IMG/VR virus record: IMGVR_UViG_3300047546_002701
Span: 1 to 30,569 of that record
From: a virus
Length of the DNA: 30,569 nucleotides
Reading direction: 5' to 3' (one strand)
In this document: piece by piece, positions 1-7,364 of the stretch
How the letters are laid out: the number at the start of each line of letters is the position of its first letter
How positions within the stretch are numbered: position 1 is the stretch's first letter
Translations under genes and position numbers: made by a program
Notes under the pieces: model-generated
What the model was told of the DNA's origin: nothing
Seen by the model: the letters and a program-made list of their open reading frames with translations, nothing else
The model's database searches: none

Positions 1-214
1 TATTAGAAGTAAGTATATCGGATATAATTTGTAAATTTTTTATATAATCATTATTAATTGGTTCTCCGTTTTCTGCGTAAAAACATTTATATCCATTATT
101 AAAATATGGTAATATTTGATTAAAAAAATCTATTATTTCCTCTCTATTGTAAGAAACAAAAATAGGTCTTTTTATTACAATAAAATTATCAAATATATCC
201 ACTATATTTTTCAT
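1..214 (-). CDS. Unrecognised protein, N-terminal fragment cut by window edge
   Basis: An ATG at 214-212 opens a frame that stays open for 71 codons to the left edge, so the C-terminus lies outside the window. The start overlaps the stop of the RmlC-like gene by four bases (ATGA), the coupling seen throughout this cassette, which supports it as a real gene. The visible product begins MKNIVDIFDNFIV and is rich in Ile, Asn, Phe and Tyr. I see no cofactor or catalytic motif and do not recognise the family. Its position downstream of two nucleotide-sugar enzymes suggests another sugar-pathway protein, but that is only context. Confidence 0.75.
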   Translation of the reverse strand, partial: MKNIVDIFDNFIVIKRPIFVSYNREEIIDFFNQILPYFNNGYKCFYAENGEPINNDYIKNLQIISDILTSN

Positions 215-756
215 CTATCTCTTTTTTGTAATATTGGATTATTTGTAGGCCATTCCATTTGAAATTCCGGGTCATTCCACTTAACTACATATTGTTCATC
301 CGCATCCACATAACCATCTTTGTAAAATAGGTTATAATGAAACATACAATCAGTTAATGCGTAGTGTCCGTTTGCAAACCCCGGTGGAACTAATATCTGA
401 TTCCTTAATCTTTCGGTTATAATAAATGATTCCCAATCTCCATAAGTTGGTGAATTCTCTCTCATATCCAAAACAACCAAATAAATATCACCTACTGCTG
501 CTTGAACCAACTTCCATGTCTTTTTATCCCAATGTAATCCTCTCAATACACCCTTATAAGAACGAGAAAATCTTCCGTGAATAGAAAGTTCATTCTTATC
601 ATAGTGTATATGATTCATTACAGGATGTTCTTCCGAATGGTATGTTGTGAATATCTCACCTCTATATTCTCTATAAACCGATGGTTGGAATATCGGAACA
701 TCATAACCAAATTTTTTAGATGGAGTAATTTGGAACTCATCCCACTTGTTACTCAT
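211..756 (-). CDS. RmlC-like dTDP-sugar 3,5-epimerase (cupin)
   Basis: The 181-residue product matches the dTDP-4-dehydrorhamnose 3,5-epimerase family in length and motif order: FSRSYKGVLRGLH at 63-75, with H75 in the place of the catalytic base; KLVQAAVGDIY at 82-92; VLDMRENSPTYGDW at 95-108; PPGFANGHY at 124-132; and a terminal WNDPEF..EWP block at 160-170. The family epimerises C3 and C5 of a 4-keto-6-deoxy sugar nucleotide in the cytoplasm. The first 50 residues match RmlC less well, so the substrate may not be the rhamnose precursor. It sits one base downstream of an SDR epimerase gene, which fits a two-step sugar-nucleotide conversion. No RmlA or RmlB is in the window, so the precursor would come from the host or from genes further left. 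Confidence 0.85.
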   Translation of the reverse strand: MSNKWDEFQITPSKKFGYDVPIFQPSVYREYRGEIFTTYHSEEHPVMNHIHYDKNELSIHGRFSRSYKGVLRGLHWDKKTWKLVQAAVGDIYLVVLDMRENSPTYGDWESFIITERLRNQILVPPGFANGHYALTDCMFHYNLFYKDGYVDADEQYVVKWNDPEFQMEWPTNNPILQKRDR

Positions 757-757
757 A

Positions 758-1723
758 TTATGCTTTATTTGCGTATCCTAATGGAAATCCATTTCTGAAT
801 TCTGCACCCATTTTTGGAACTATCATTTGATACCCTTGAATCAATTGTTTAATACCTCTATCTAAATCCCATTGTGGTAACCAACCAGTCGCTTCTATTT
901 TAGCGTTTGATACGATGTAATCTCTTTTATCGGGGTCCTCATAAAAATCGTTGTATGATACCGCAAAATCCTTTACATGGGATTGTATCTTTTCCAATAG
1001 TTCCTGCTTTGAAAGGTTTGCAGAGCTTAATCCTACATTAAATACTTCACCTTTATATTCATCGTAGTGATTTATCATAAAAAGAAATGCAGATGCTACA
1101 TCTTCAATATGAATAAAATTTCTTTTAAATGTCTTTTCAAACACCACAATGTATTTATCAGTAATTGCTTTGTAAACAAAATCGTTTACTAACAAGTCGG
1201 TTCTCATTCTTGGTGATACGCCAAATACAGTAGCTAATCTAAAAGTAATTGCAGATGTGTTTGCTCTTAGGAAATTTTCTGCATCACATTTAGTTTGTCC
1301 ATAAACTGATATCGGTGTAAGAGGCGATTCTTCGGTACATTCGGTTTGTCCAATACCAATTCCATATCCACTATTTGTATTTGGATATAAAATCTTTTTA
1401 TCTTTAGCAAATCTTACAATATTAAAGATTTGGTCAAAATTAATTTCCTTTGCTAATTTAGGGTCTGCTGCACAAGCAGGAAATCCAACTATTGCCGCTA
1501 ATGGTATAATCACATCAGCTTCTTTACATAACTGCTCTAATAATGATTCGTTACGAACATCTCCATATATGAATTTAAATTTAGGATATGATGTATATTG
1601 TAAAAGAGAAGTTTGATTAAATAATAGTTTATCTAATACTGTAACTTCATATCCTACATGTAGGAATCGTTCAACCATAACTGAACCTAAATAGCCTGCT
1701 CCGCCTGTAATTAATATTTTCAT
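758..1723 (-). CDS. NAD-dependent nucleotide-sugar epimerase/dehydratase (extended SDR)
   Basis: This is a 321-residue extended short-chain dehydrogenase/reductase. The N-terminal Rossmann motif GGAGYLG is at 7-13, and Asp31 at the end of beta-2 (VTVLDKL) favours NAD over NADP. The catalytic YxxxK is Y141-K145 (SVYGQTK), with NTNSGYG at 115-121 in the place of the active-site Ser/Thr strand. The family oxidises and re-reduces sugars attached to UDP, GDP or dTDP. The exact reaction (4-epimerase, dehydratase or reductase) cannot be read from the sequence. The gene is followed after one base by the RmlC-like gene, and the two probably act on the same sugar. The ATG start lies one base beyond the stop of the LamG-like gene upstream. 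Confidence 0.88.
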   Translation of the reverse strand: MKILITGGAGYLGSVMVERFLHVGYEVTVLDKLLFNQTSLLQYTSYPKFKFIYGDVRNESLLEQLCKEADVIIPLAAIVGFPACAADPKLAKEINFDQIFNIVRFAKDKKILYPNTNSGYGIGIGQTECTEESPLTPISVYGQTKCDAENFLRANTSAITFRLATVFGVSPRMRTDLLVNDFVYKAITDKYIVVFEKTFKRNFIHIEDVASAFLFMINHYDEYKGEVFNVGLSSANLSKQELLEKIQSHVKDFAVSYNDFYEDPDKRDYIVSNAKIEATGWLPQWDLDRGIKQLIQGYQMIVPKMGAEFRNGFPLGYANKA

Positions 1724-1724
1724 T

Positions 1725-2492
1725 TTAAAAATAAATGTTTTCTAAAGTTGCTTTTGATAAATAATTTCCATTGTGAGTCAATTCCCACACTTTATATCTA
1801 TTTTGTTGTTTAAAATCTAAGAAAAATGCTAAATCTTTTTTATAAGGGGTTTCATCTCTAAACACTCTTAAATCTTCTAAAAACTCAACTAAGTCTTTTT
1901 CATATCCATATGCCATCGATTGCATTTCATTTAATGAACGTAAACCTTTTATTAAGAAACACATATCAAATTCACACTCTAAATACATTGCTATATCCGG
2001 CACTTGAAAATTACCATTACCAAACTGATAAAATCCTCCGCCACCCATTTCACCAAATTTATAAGATTGTTTATCTTTTTCAACATATTCTTTTGTATCT
2101 ACTAATTTTGAATTCACATATACTGTAAACGTTTTTGAATTAGTATCATCATTTAATACAACTACTTCAATAAAATCATTTACTTCTGATTCATTTAGTG
2201 TGTGATGAAATTGTACAAAAGTATCATCGGTGAACCAATAAGTCCACATTAATGTAGTGATATCAAAACCATCGTTACTTTTTACTTTATAAAAAGATAA
2301 TCCAGAATGTTTACCACTTCTACCAAATGCAAATCCTTCTTGCCCATATTCCATTGTTTCTGGAAATATTTTTACTTTTAGGTATAATGAAAAATCATCA
2401 TCCATAAAGGTATCGATTTTTCTATCCGTAATATCATATCTACTTTCAGGTAGGATAACCCAAGGCTCTTCTTTTTTTACTAATAAACTCAT
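1725..2492 (-). CDS. Stand-alone LamG/concanavalin-like protein
   Basis: The frame can be opened at a GTG at 2516, but that start would overlap the radical SAM gene by 20 bases. The ATG at 2492 sits four bases after that gene's TAA, matching the usual local spacing, so I chose it (255 residues). The product has no signal peptide or membrane segment. Its alternating beta-strand character, the segment FTVYVNSKLVDTKEY, and a late LAFFLDF...ELTHNGNYL stretch resemble the LamG jelly-roll and its trailing segment in the three neighbouring GT-LamG proteins. Unlike them it has no glycosyltransferase part. A glycan-binding accessory protein is a guess from fold resemblance. The match is weak enough that another beta-sandwich family is possible. 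Confidence 0.6.
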   Translation of the reverse strand: MSLLVKKEEPWVILPESRYDITDRKIDTFMDDDFSLYLKVKIFPETMEYGQEGFAFGRSGKHSGLSFYKVKSNDGFDITTLMWTYWFTDDTFVQFHHTLNESEVNDFIEVVVLNDDTNSKTFTVYVNSKLVDTKEYVEKDKQSYKFGEMGGGGFYQFGNGNFQVPDIAMYLECEFDMCFLIKGLRSLNEMQSMAYGYEKDLVEFLEDLRVFRDETPYKKDLAFFLDFKQQNRYKVWELTHNGNYLSKATLENIYF

Positions 2493-2496
2493 ATTT

Positions 2497-3921
2497 TTAA
2501 ATTTGAATAGTTCCACAAAAATTATAAAATTCTTCCAATTCAGGGAATGTTTTTACAAAATTAGTTCCCCTTCTCTTATCATGCTCCGTAAAGTATTTGT
2601 GGAAGTTGTATCGGTTTCTAAGTTGCTTACCGGCATCTTGTGGTGATATCATCCAATCATATATTCTTTTTAATTTTTGTACCTCTATATCAGAGAATCC
2701 AATATATTTTGGTTCAAATACAGGAATTGCGTAGTATGTAATCAACTTAGTTTGTTCTAATATTTTTTTAGAAAAATCATAAGGTAATACTTGTACAGTT
2801 TGATGTAAAGGATATCTTAAATAAGATGAATCTAAGAATACTGCTGAATTCCAATATCTATCATAACTACCATATATGTCTTTTAGGTTATATACTTCTT
2901 TAATTAATTTATTATAATTAAATAAACTTAGTGCATTGTAGGTAGACATGAACGTAATAATAACTCTCGGGCATTTTGTTAAAATTTTATTTACGTTATC
3001 CCAAAATCTATTAAATTCTAATCCCGTTCTAATATAATCAGCTTGCTCTCCCCAGGTATCTACGGATGTAAAGATTACAATTTCGCTTGCTCTATCTTCA
3101 TCTTCAATTCGTTTTATTTTTTCAATAAACTTATCGATAAGTACATCCGGTGCACCTAAGTTAGAATTAAATGCCAATTTAAGTTGTTTATTTGGATTCT
3201 TTTGTTCAATTATATAATCCAATACTTTCCAAGTATCTTTTGCTAATAATGGTTCACCACCTGTTATTCTAAAAGTATGTAAATCTCTATACAAATCAGG
3301 CCACCATTTCCAAAATGCTTCAACGTATGGGTTATAATCTTTTTGAGCGATTGGCATTTTGTGTTCTTCAATCAAATATTGAGTATCATTAAATCTATCG
3401 GTTGTAGGATAGGCACCATATTGTTCAATTTCTTCTACCCATTGAGAACTGTATGCAGGTCCACAATATGAACATTTGAAATTACAAGCATTACTAAATG
3501 CAACCTCAACATATTTTGGATTAAAATCATCTCTCCAATCAGAACTTTTAATTTGTTCCATAAATGGTAAAGACCAGCTTTCTGAAGATTTAAATATTCT
3601 ATCAGAAAATATGTTTGAATTATCTTCTACACCCCAACAATAATCACACTCCGTTGGTCTTGCACCACTTAACATTTCTTTTCTACGAAGTTTTTTATAT
3701 CTCGTATTATGAAGTGCAGATGGGTTTCGTGCAATCTCTTGCGGTGAAATTGCGTGAGTGCGTGGGTGGTGACATGAGTGGTTATGTCCAACTTGCAACG
3801 ATAACGTTACTTGTGTCCATTTTGCCAAACACATACCCGGTCCAACTGCATCTAATGTTTTCTTCGTATTTACATACAAAGGGTTTTGTTGTTCTAAATC
3901 AACTTTAAATTTATCTGACAT
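2497..3921 (-). CDS. Radical SAM enzyme with extra N-terminal cysteines (twitch-type)
   Basis: This 474-residue protein has the radical SAM 4Fe-4S motif CNFKCSYC at 146-153 (CX3CX2C) and TGGEPLL at 220-226, the SAM-binding GGEP motif. The core therefore spans about 135-360. Ahead of it lie further cysteines: C31, C50 in SCHHPRTH, and C92/C95 in ECDYCW. They could bind an auxiliary cluster, as in the twitch/SPASM-related radical SAM proteins seen in phages. The C-terminal part (about 380-474) has no recognisable motif. The substrate is unknown. The gene overlaps the end of the lipoyl-domain gene by 11 bases and is followed by the lone LamG gene, inside a sugar cassette. Modification of a sugar, a peptide or the carrier domain are all open. 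Confidence 0.88.
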   Translation of the reverse strand: MSDKFKVDLEQQNPLYVNTKKTLDAVGPGMCLAKWTQVTLSLQVGHNHSCHHPRTHAISPQEIARNPSALHNTRYKKLRRKEMLSGARPTECDYCWGVEDNSNIFSDRIFKSSESWSLPFMEQIKSSDWRDDFNPKYVEVAFSNACNFKCSYCGPAYSSQWVEEIEQYGAYPTTDRFNDTQYLIEEHKMPIAQKDYNPYVEAFWKWWPDLYRDLHTFRITGGEPLLAKDTWKVLDYIIEQKNPNKQLKLAFNSNLGAPDVLIDKFIEKIKRIEDEDRASEIVIFTSVDTWGEQADYIRTGLEFNRFWDNVNKILTKCPRVIITFMSTYNALSLFNYNKLIKEVYNLKDIYGSYDRYWNSAVFLDSSYLRYPLHQTVQVLPYDFSKKILEQTKLITYYAIPVFEPKYIGFSDIEVQKLKRIYDWMISPQDAGKQLRNRYNFHKYFTEHDKRRGTNFVKTFPELEEFYNFCGTIQI

Positions 3922-4153
3922 TATTTTCTATTTTAGCTATTATACTATTAATTGGTATTCTTTTACCTTCTTCTATTCCTATATAGGTTATATATCCACT
4001 TTCCCAAACTTCTAAATCCATAACGGCTTTATCAGTTTCTATTTCAGCAATTATATCACCCGACTTTACATAATCTCCTACTTTAACAAACCAAGTTACT
4101 AATAAACCCGTTTCCATTGTATCAGTCATTCTTGGCATCAGTATATCACTCAT
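3911..4153 (-). CDS. Free-standing lipoyl (E2-type) carrier domain
   Basis: The whole 80-residue product is one lipoyl domain. It begins MSDILMPRMTDTMETG, like the first strand of 2-oxoacid dehydrogenase E2 proteins, continues with WFVKVGDYVKSGDIIAEIETDKA, and has the acceptor lysine at K42 in the ETDKA turn. Biotin carriers have MKM at this turn, so lipoate is the expected cofactor. After attachment by host lipoylation enzymes, such a domain would carry acyl, aldehyde or aminomethyl groups between active sites. There is no E2 catalytic domain, no E1 or E3 subunit and no lipoate ligase in the window. It starts in a four-base overlap with the upstream GT-LamG gene and ends inside the radical SAM start, so it is translated as part of the cassette. 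Confidence 0.92.
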   Translation of the reverse strand: MSDILMPRMTDTMETGLLVTWFVKVGDYVKSGDIIAEIETDKAVMDLEVWESGYITYIGIEEGKRIPINSIIAKIENNVR

Positions 4154-5616
4154 TTCTTTATGGTTTTTACATTTACCATAAATGCATTTGGAATATCCAT
4201 TATCTGCTCTTTACTGATAAATTCATATCTTTCTTTTGCATTTGATAATCCATCGCTTTTATAATTGATACTACCTTGCTGCATATTTAATACATATCTC
4301 CTTTCGTTTGCAGCAGTAGTTTCACCTTTTGCCCATTTCTGAATTCCTCCAACTTCAATAATACCTTCCGTTTGATGTGGTAAGCATTCAAATTTACCAT
4401 CTCTTCTATATGGTAATATTGTAGATGGTACTTCTATATTTTTTGATTCTATTTCTACATTTTGATTTACTAATCTATGTTTTAAATAAGAATCATCTTT
4501 TGCCATACCATTAAATGATAGATTTAAAATAGCTGTTTTTTCAAAAGCATTTTCAAAAATACTATTTTTAACTTCATCATTATTAAATGCTTTATTCCAA
4601 ACTTTAATTTTAGCAATATCTCCTTTAAACCATTTAGCATATTTTTGAGTTCCCGGTGATGGTGTGTGTCCAACAAAAAATGGTTCAACTCCATATCTCT
4701 TTAATGGTGATTCGAAATACATAGGTGAATTTGTGCCTGTACCATTTCTGGCATCGCTTTCATTTCCATTCATATAAAGATGCATCTTTTTATTTTTTGC
4801 ATCTAATACCATCGTTACCCAACTCCATTGATTTTCATAACGTTTCATCCATTGATATATGTGATTCTTTTTGGAATCCCATAGCATAGCAGTATATGCT
4901 CTACTATTATTAAAAGATAGTCCCCAATCGTAACCAGGTTTTCTGAATATTGGGTATTCTACAAATTGTCTTTTTGTATCGCCAATTAACCAAATCGGAA
5001 CTTTTTCTATTTGCTGGTCAGCCTTTACCAAAACTGAAATGGTATGTGAATCAGAAATTGCGTTTCTTAAATTATTAGATGGTAATATTTCTAATAATGA
5101 GTTTATACCATTAAACTTACCATATGATTGGTTTTCTATTGTTTGATGAATTTTTTTATCAACCATTCCCTCCAAAACACATCTCCAAAAAAGGTCATCA
5201 TCTTCCATACCCCAATCCCAATAATCATTTGAATAACCATTGGTTTTATATGCTTGCTCTTTACTAAATAAAACTGCTCCTCCAAAGTATTCTTCATACT
5301 TTAAATTGTAATCAGATTGAGATATACGAACTGCTATGTGTTGTGGATTATCGGTTGGAAATGAATAATCACAACTCTCATCTTCTGGCACCATATCAAT
5401 ATCGTGCCAAACTATATAATCACACCCATCTTCAAATGCAACAATTGCTGCTACATTTTTCATCAATCCTCGATTGAATAATTCATCATCATTTTGATGT
5501 CCTAAATATATAGCATGCTCAATTCCCCTTTCATTTAAAAATTTATGAATATGGGGAACAAATCTTTTTAAGTGCTCTTCTCTATTTCTATATGGTACAC
5601 ATACACCTAATTTCAT
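4150..5616 (-). CDS. Beta-1,4-galactosyltransferase-like enzyme with inserted LamG domain (copy 1)
   Basis: In this 488-residue protein, residues 1-160 follow the GT7/B4GalT catalytic fold: PYRNREEHLK at 8-17, FNRG at 47-50, the metal-binding HDIDMVP at 71-77, YFGG at 110-113, and GYSNDYWDWGMEDDD at 127-141 with the acceptor/catalytic EDDD at 138-141. Residues about 165-385 form a LamG-like jelly roll (SFNGMAKDD at its end). B4GalT features then resume: H414 in ECLPHQ, in the place of the metal-ligand His, and KSDGLSN...Y at 453-464, the family's terminal segment. Expected chemistry is metal-dependent transfer of a sugar from a UDP donor. There is no signal peptide, so it acts in the cytoplasm. 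The catalytic residues look intact. The gene ends in a four-base overlap with the lipoyl gene. Confidence 0.87.
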   Translation of the reverse strand: MKLGVCVPYRNREEHLKRFVPHIHKFLNERGIEHAIYLGHQNDDELFNRGLMKNVAAIVAFEDGCDYIVWHDIDMVPEDESCDYSFPTDNPQHIAVRISQSDYNLKYEEYFGGAVLFSKEQAYKTNGYSNDYWDWGMEDDDLFWRCVLEGMVDKKIHQTIENQSYGKFNGINSLLEILPSNNLRNAISDSHTISVLVKADQQIEKVPIWLIGDTKRQFVEYPIFRKPGYDWGLSFNNSRAYTAMLWDSKKNHIYQWMKRYENQWSWVTMVLDAKNKKMHLYMNGNESDARNGTGTNSPMYFESPLKRYGVEPFFVGHTPSPGTQKYAKWFKGDIAKIKVWNKAFNNDEVKNSIFENAFEKTAILNLSFNGMAKDDSYLKHRLVNQNVEIESKNIEVPSTILPYRRDGKFECLPHQTEGIIEVGGIQKWAKGETTAANERRYVLNMQQGSINYKSDGLSNAKERYEFISKEQIMDIPNAFMVNVKTIKK

Positions 5617-5617
5617 A

Positions 5618-7078
5618 TTATAAAAGTACAGACAAAAAATGATAGTTTTTAATCGTTGCCTCGTTTAATAATTTATATGTACAATTTGATAATCCATCAG
5701 ATTCTACATTTGTTAAGTTTCTGGAAATATTGTTAAAAAATCTTATTTGATTTTGGCGAGTATTTCTAGTTTTCCATTTACCATCAGTATATCCATTTTC
5801 TCTATGAGATAATAGTTTTATCAAAGATTTTCTTCTTTTTGGAACATATACATCAAATTCATCTGAAACATCGATTTCAACTAAATGAGTTTGGTGTGTA
5901 GATGCATCATTACCATTACCACTTAAATCTATCAAAGTTCTATTCCTTGTTATGCAAGTATCATAATAACATAATAGTTTTTCTGAAGATTTATATTGTT
6001 TAAAATTTTCAGTAAGTGGATACATTCTGTTTTCTGATATTGCTTTTATTTCCGATGGTGAAAGTATTCCATCATATACCGCAAATTCTTTAATTACGCC
6101 TTTAAACCAATTACCATCTTCATTTCTATACGGGTCTCCACAACCTAAAAAGAAAGATGCTTCATCTTTATAATTTTTTATTTTAGCAAATTCTTTCACT
6201 TCTTTACCATCTCTGTTATAAGTGCGTGATATAGTTGTTTCTCCTATAAACTCACCATCTTTATACATTGATATTTTTCCATTTAAGAAATCTAAATTAA
6301 ATACAATATTTACATATGAATTAATTGATATTTCAGAGTTTATAGCATACGCATTATTATTTGTATCCCAAGTTTCTACTTTATATCTTTTGAATGAATT
6401 AAAACTTATATTTGTATCATAGCCAGGAATAGAAAAAACTGTATAATCATCCCATTCTTTATTCGGACTACAAACTATACTATCTGCTTTAAATTTTACT
6501 ACTACACTTCTTGAATTTTTAAAATCAAAAATATCATGCAGTTTATCAATTTCAATATAAGAATTTTTACCATTAAAATATAATCCTTTTACTTTAGCAT
6601 CGGATTTTATTATCTTTTTATCTAAAGATAATCCGGCTTGCTTACATCTATATAGAAGGTCATCATCTTCAAATCCCCATCCCCAATAGTCATTTGAATA
6701 TCCATTTATTTCTTCAAACGCTTGCATTGGAAAAATAGTTATACCTCCAAAGTATTCATCAAATACTATTCTTTTGATATTTGGATTATCTTCAAAACCA
6801 GTTGCTAAATGTATTGGTGTTTCTGAATATGAATAATCCACCTTAATTGGTATCATATCCACATCGTGAAACGCAACATATTTACAACCTAATTTTTTGG
6901 CTCTTTCAAATCCTATATTTAATAACTTACCTCTATTAAAAGGTTTCTCATCTAATTGTTCTACTATAATCAGTTCATATTGAATTGATTGTTTTTTTAG
7001 AGCAGCATCAACACTTTCTCTAAACATCTTTAGATGAGCTTCTCTATTTCTATATGGAACAATTATACCTAGTTTCAT
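5618..7078 (-). CDS. Beta-1,4-galactosyltransferase-like enzyme with inserted LamG domain (copy 2)
   Basis: This 486-residue paralogue of the next gene downstream keeps the full motif set: PYRNREAHLK at 8-17, FNRGKLLN at 47-54, HDVDMIP at 71-77, YFGG at 109-112, and GYSNDYWGWGFEDDD at 126-140. A LamG-like domain occupies about 163-400; its trailing segment LIDLSGNGNDAS at 382-393 is typical of such phage LamG modules. After it come KLLSHRE (H425) and ESDGLSNCTYKLL at 459-471, equivalent to the C-terminal end of animal B4GalT. It is probably an active GT-A glycosyltransferase with a built-in lectin-like domain. Donor and acceptor cannot be assigned. Its ATG shares one base with the stop of the 93-residue gene (TAATG), and its stop is one base before copy 1. 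Confidence 0.87.
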   Translation of the reverse strand: MKLGIIVPYRNREAHLKMFRESVDAALKKQSIQYELIIVEQLDEKPFNRGKLLNIGFERAKKLGCKYVAFHDVDMIPIKVDYSYSETPIHLATGFEDNPNIKRIVFDEYFGGITIFPMQAFEEINGYSNDYWGWGFEDDDLLYRCKQAGLSLDKKIIKSDAKVKGLYFNGKNSYIEIDKLHDIFDFKNSRSVVVKFKADSIVCSPNKEWDDYTVFSIPGYDTNISFNSFKRYKVETWDTNNNAYAINSEISINSYVNIVFNLDFLNGKISMYKDGEFIGETTISRTYNRDGKEVKEFAKIKNYKDEASFFLGCGDPYRNEDGNWFKGVIKEFAVYDGILSPSEIKAISENRMYPLTENFKQYKSSEKLLCYYDTCITRNRTLIDLSGNGNDASTHQTHLVEIDVSDEFDVYVPKRRKSLIKLLSHRENGYTDGKWKTRNTRQNQIRFFNNISRNLTNVESDGLSNCTYKLLNEATIKNYHFLSVLL

Positions 7079-7359
7079 TATTTTTCAGAATCTTTTTTAG
7101 GTCTGCTAGTAGATGGTTGTGATGATGTTCCCTCAGCTGCATCAGCTATTTTGGTAACATTGTTATGTAATTCATACAAATAGTATTGAATTCTATCACT
7201 CCAATCTTGCTTTTCAATTTCTTCGAACCAAACAGTTAATGCATCTAAAGAGTTTGCAATTTTTTCTAATGCTTTAACTTTTCTTTGTTCTAAGATTAAA
7301 TTTTCAACAGCTTCTGCTGATTCTACTTGTTGTGTAACAACTTTTTTTGTACCTGCCAT
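7078..7359 (-). CDS. Small helical protein of unknown function between GT genes
   Basis: This 93-residue soluble protein is predicted to be mainly helical. A charged segment at about 20-75 (VKALEKIANSLDALTVWFEE, then a WSDRIQYYLYELHNN stretch) has hydrophobic spacing suitable for a coiled coil or helical hairpin. A low-complexity Ser/Pro/Lys tail follows at 76-93. I do not recognise a named family. It lies between two GT-LamG genes, five bases from one stop and overlapping the next start by one base, so it is co-translated with them. A scaffold, adaptor or small structural protein would fit. There is no evidence of catalysis. Confidence 0.75.
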   Translation of the reverse strand: MAGTKKVVTQQVESAEAVENLILEQRKVKALEKIANSLDALTVWFEEIEKQDWSDRIQYYLYELHNNVTKIADAAEGTSSQPSTSRPKKDSEK

Positions 7360-7364
7360 ATTTG

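Noticed and set aside
2493-2516. GTG start extending the lone LamG gene to 263 residues
   Set aside because: It would overlap the radical SAM gene by 20 bases, while the ATG at 2492 gives the usual four-base spacing after the upstream stop.
3615-3908. Plus-strand open frame of 97 codons
   Set aside because: It is antisense to the N-terminal part of the radical SAM gene, whose Cys motifs are conserved on the other strand.
3911-4153. Biotin carrier protein
   Set aside because: The acceptor turn is ETDKA, not the MKM type of biotinyl domains.
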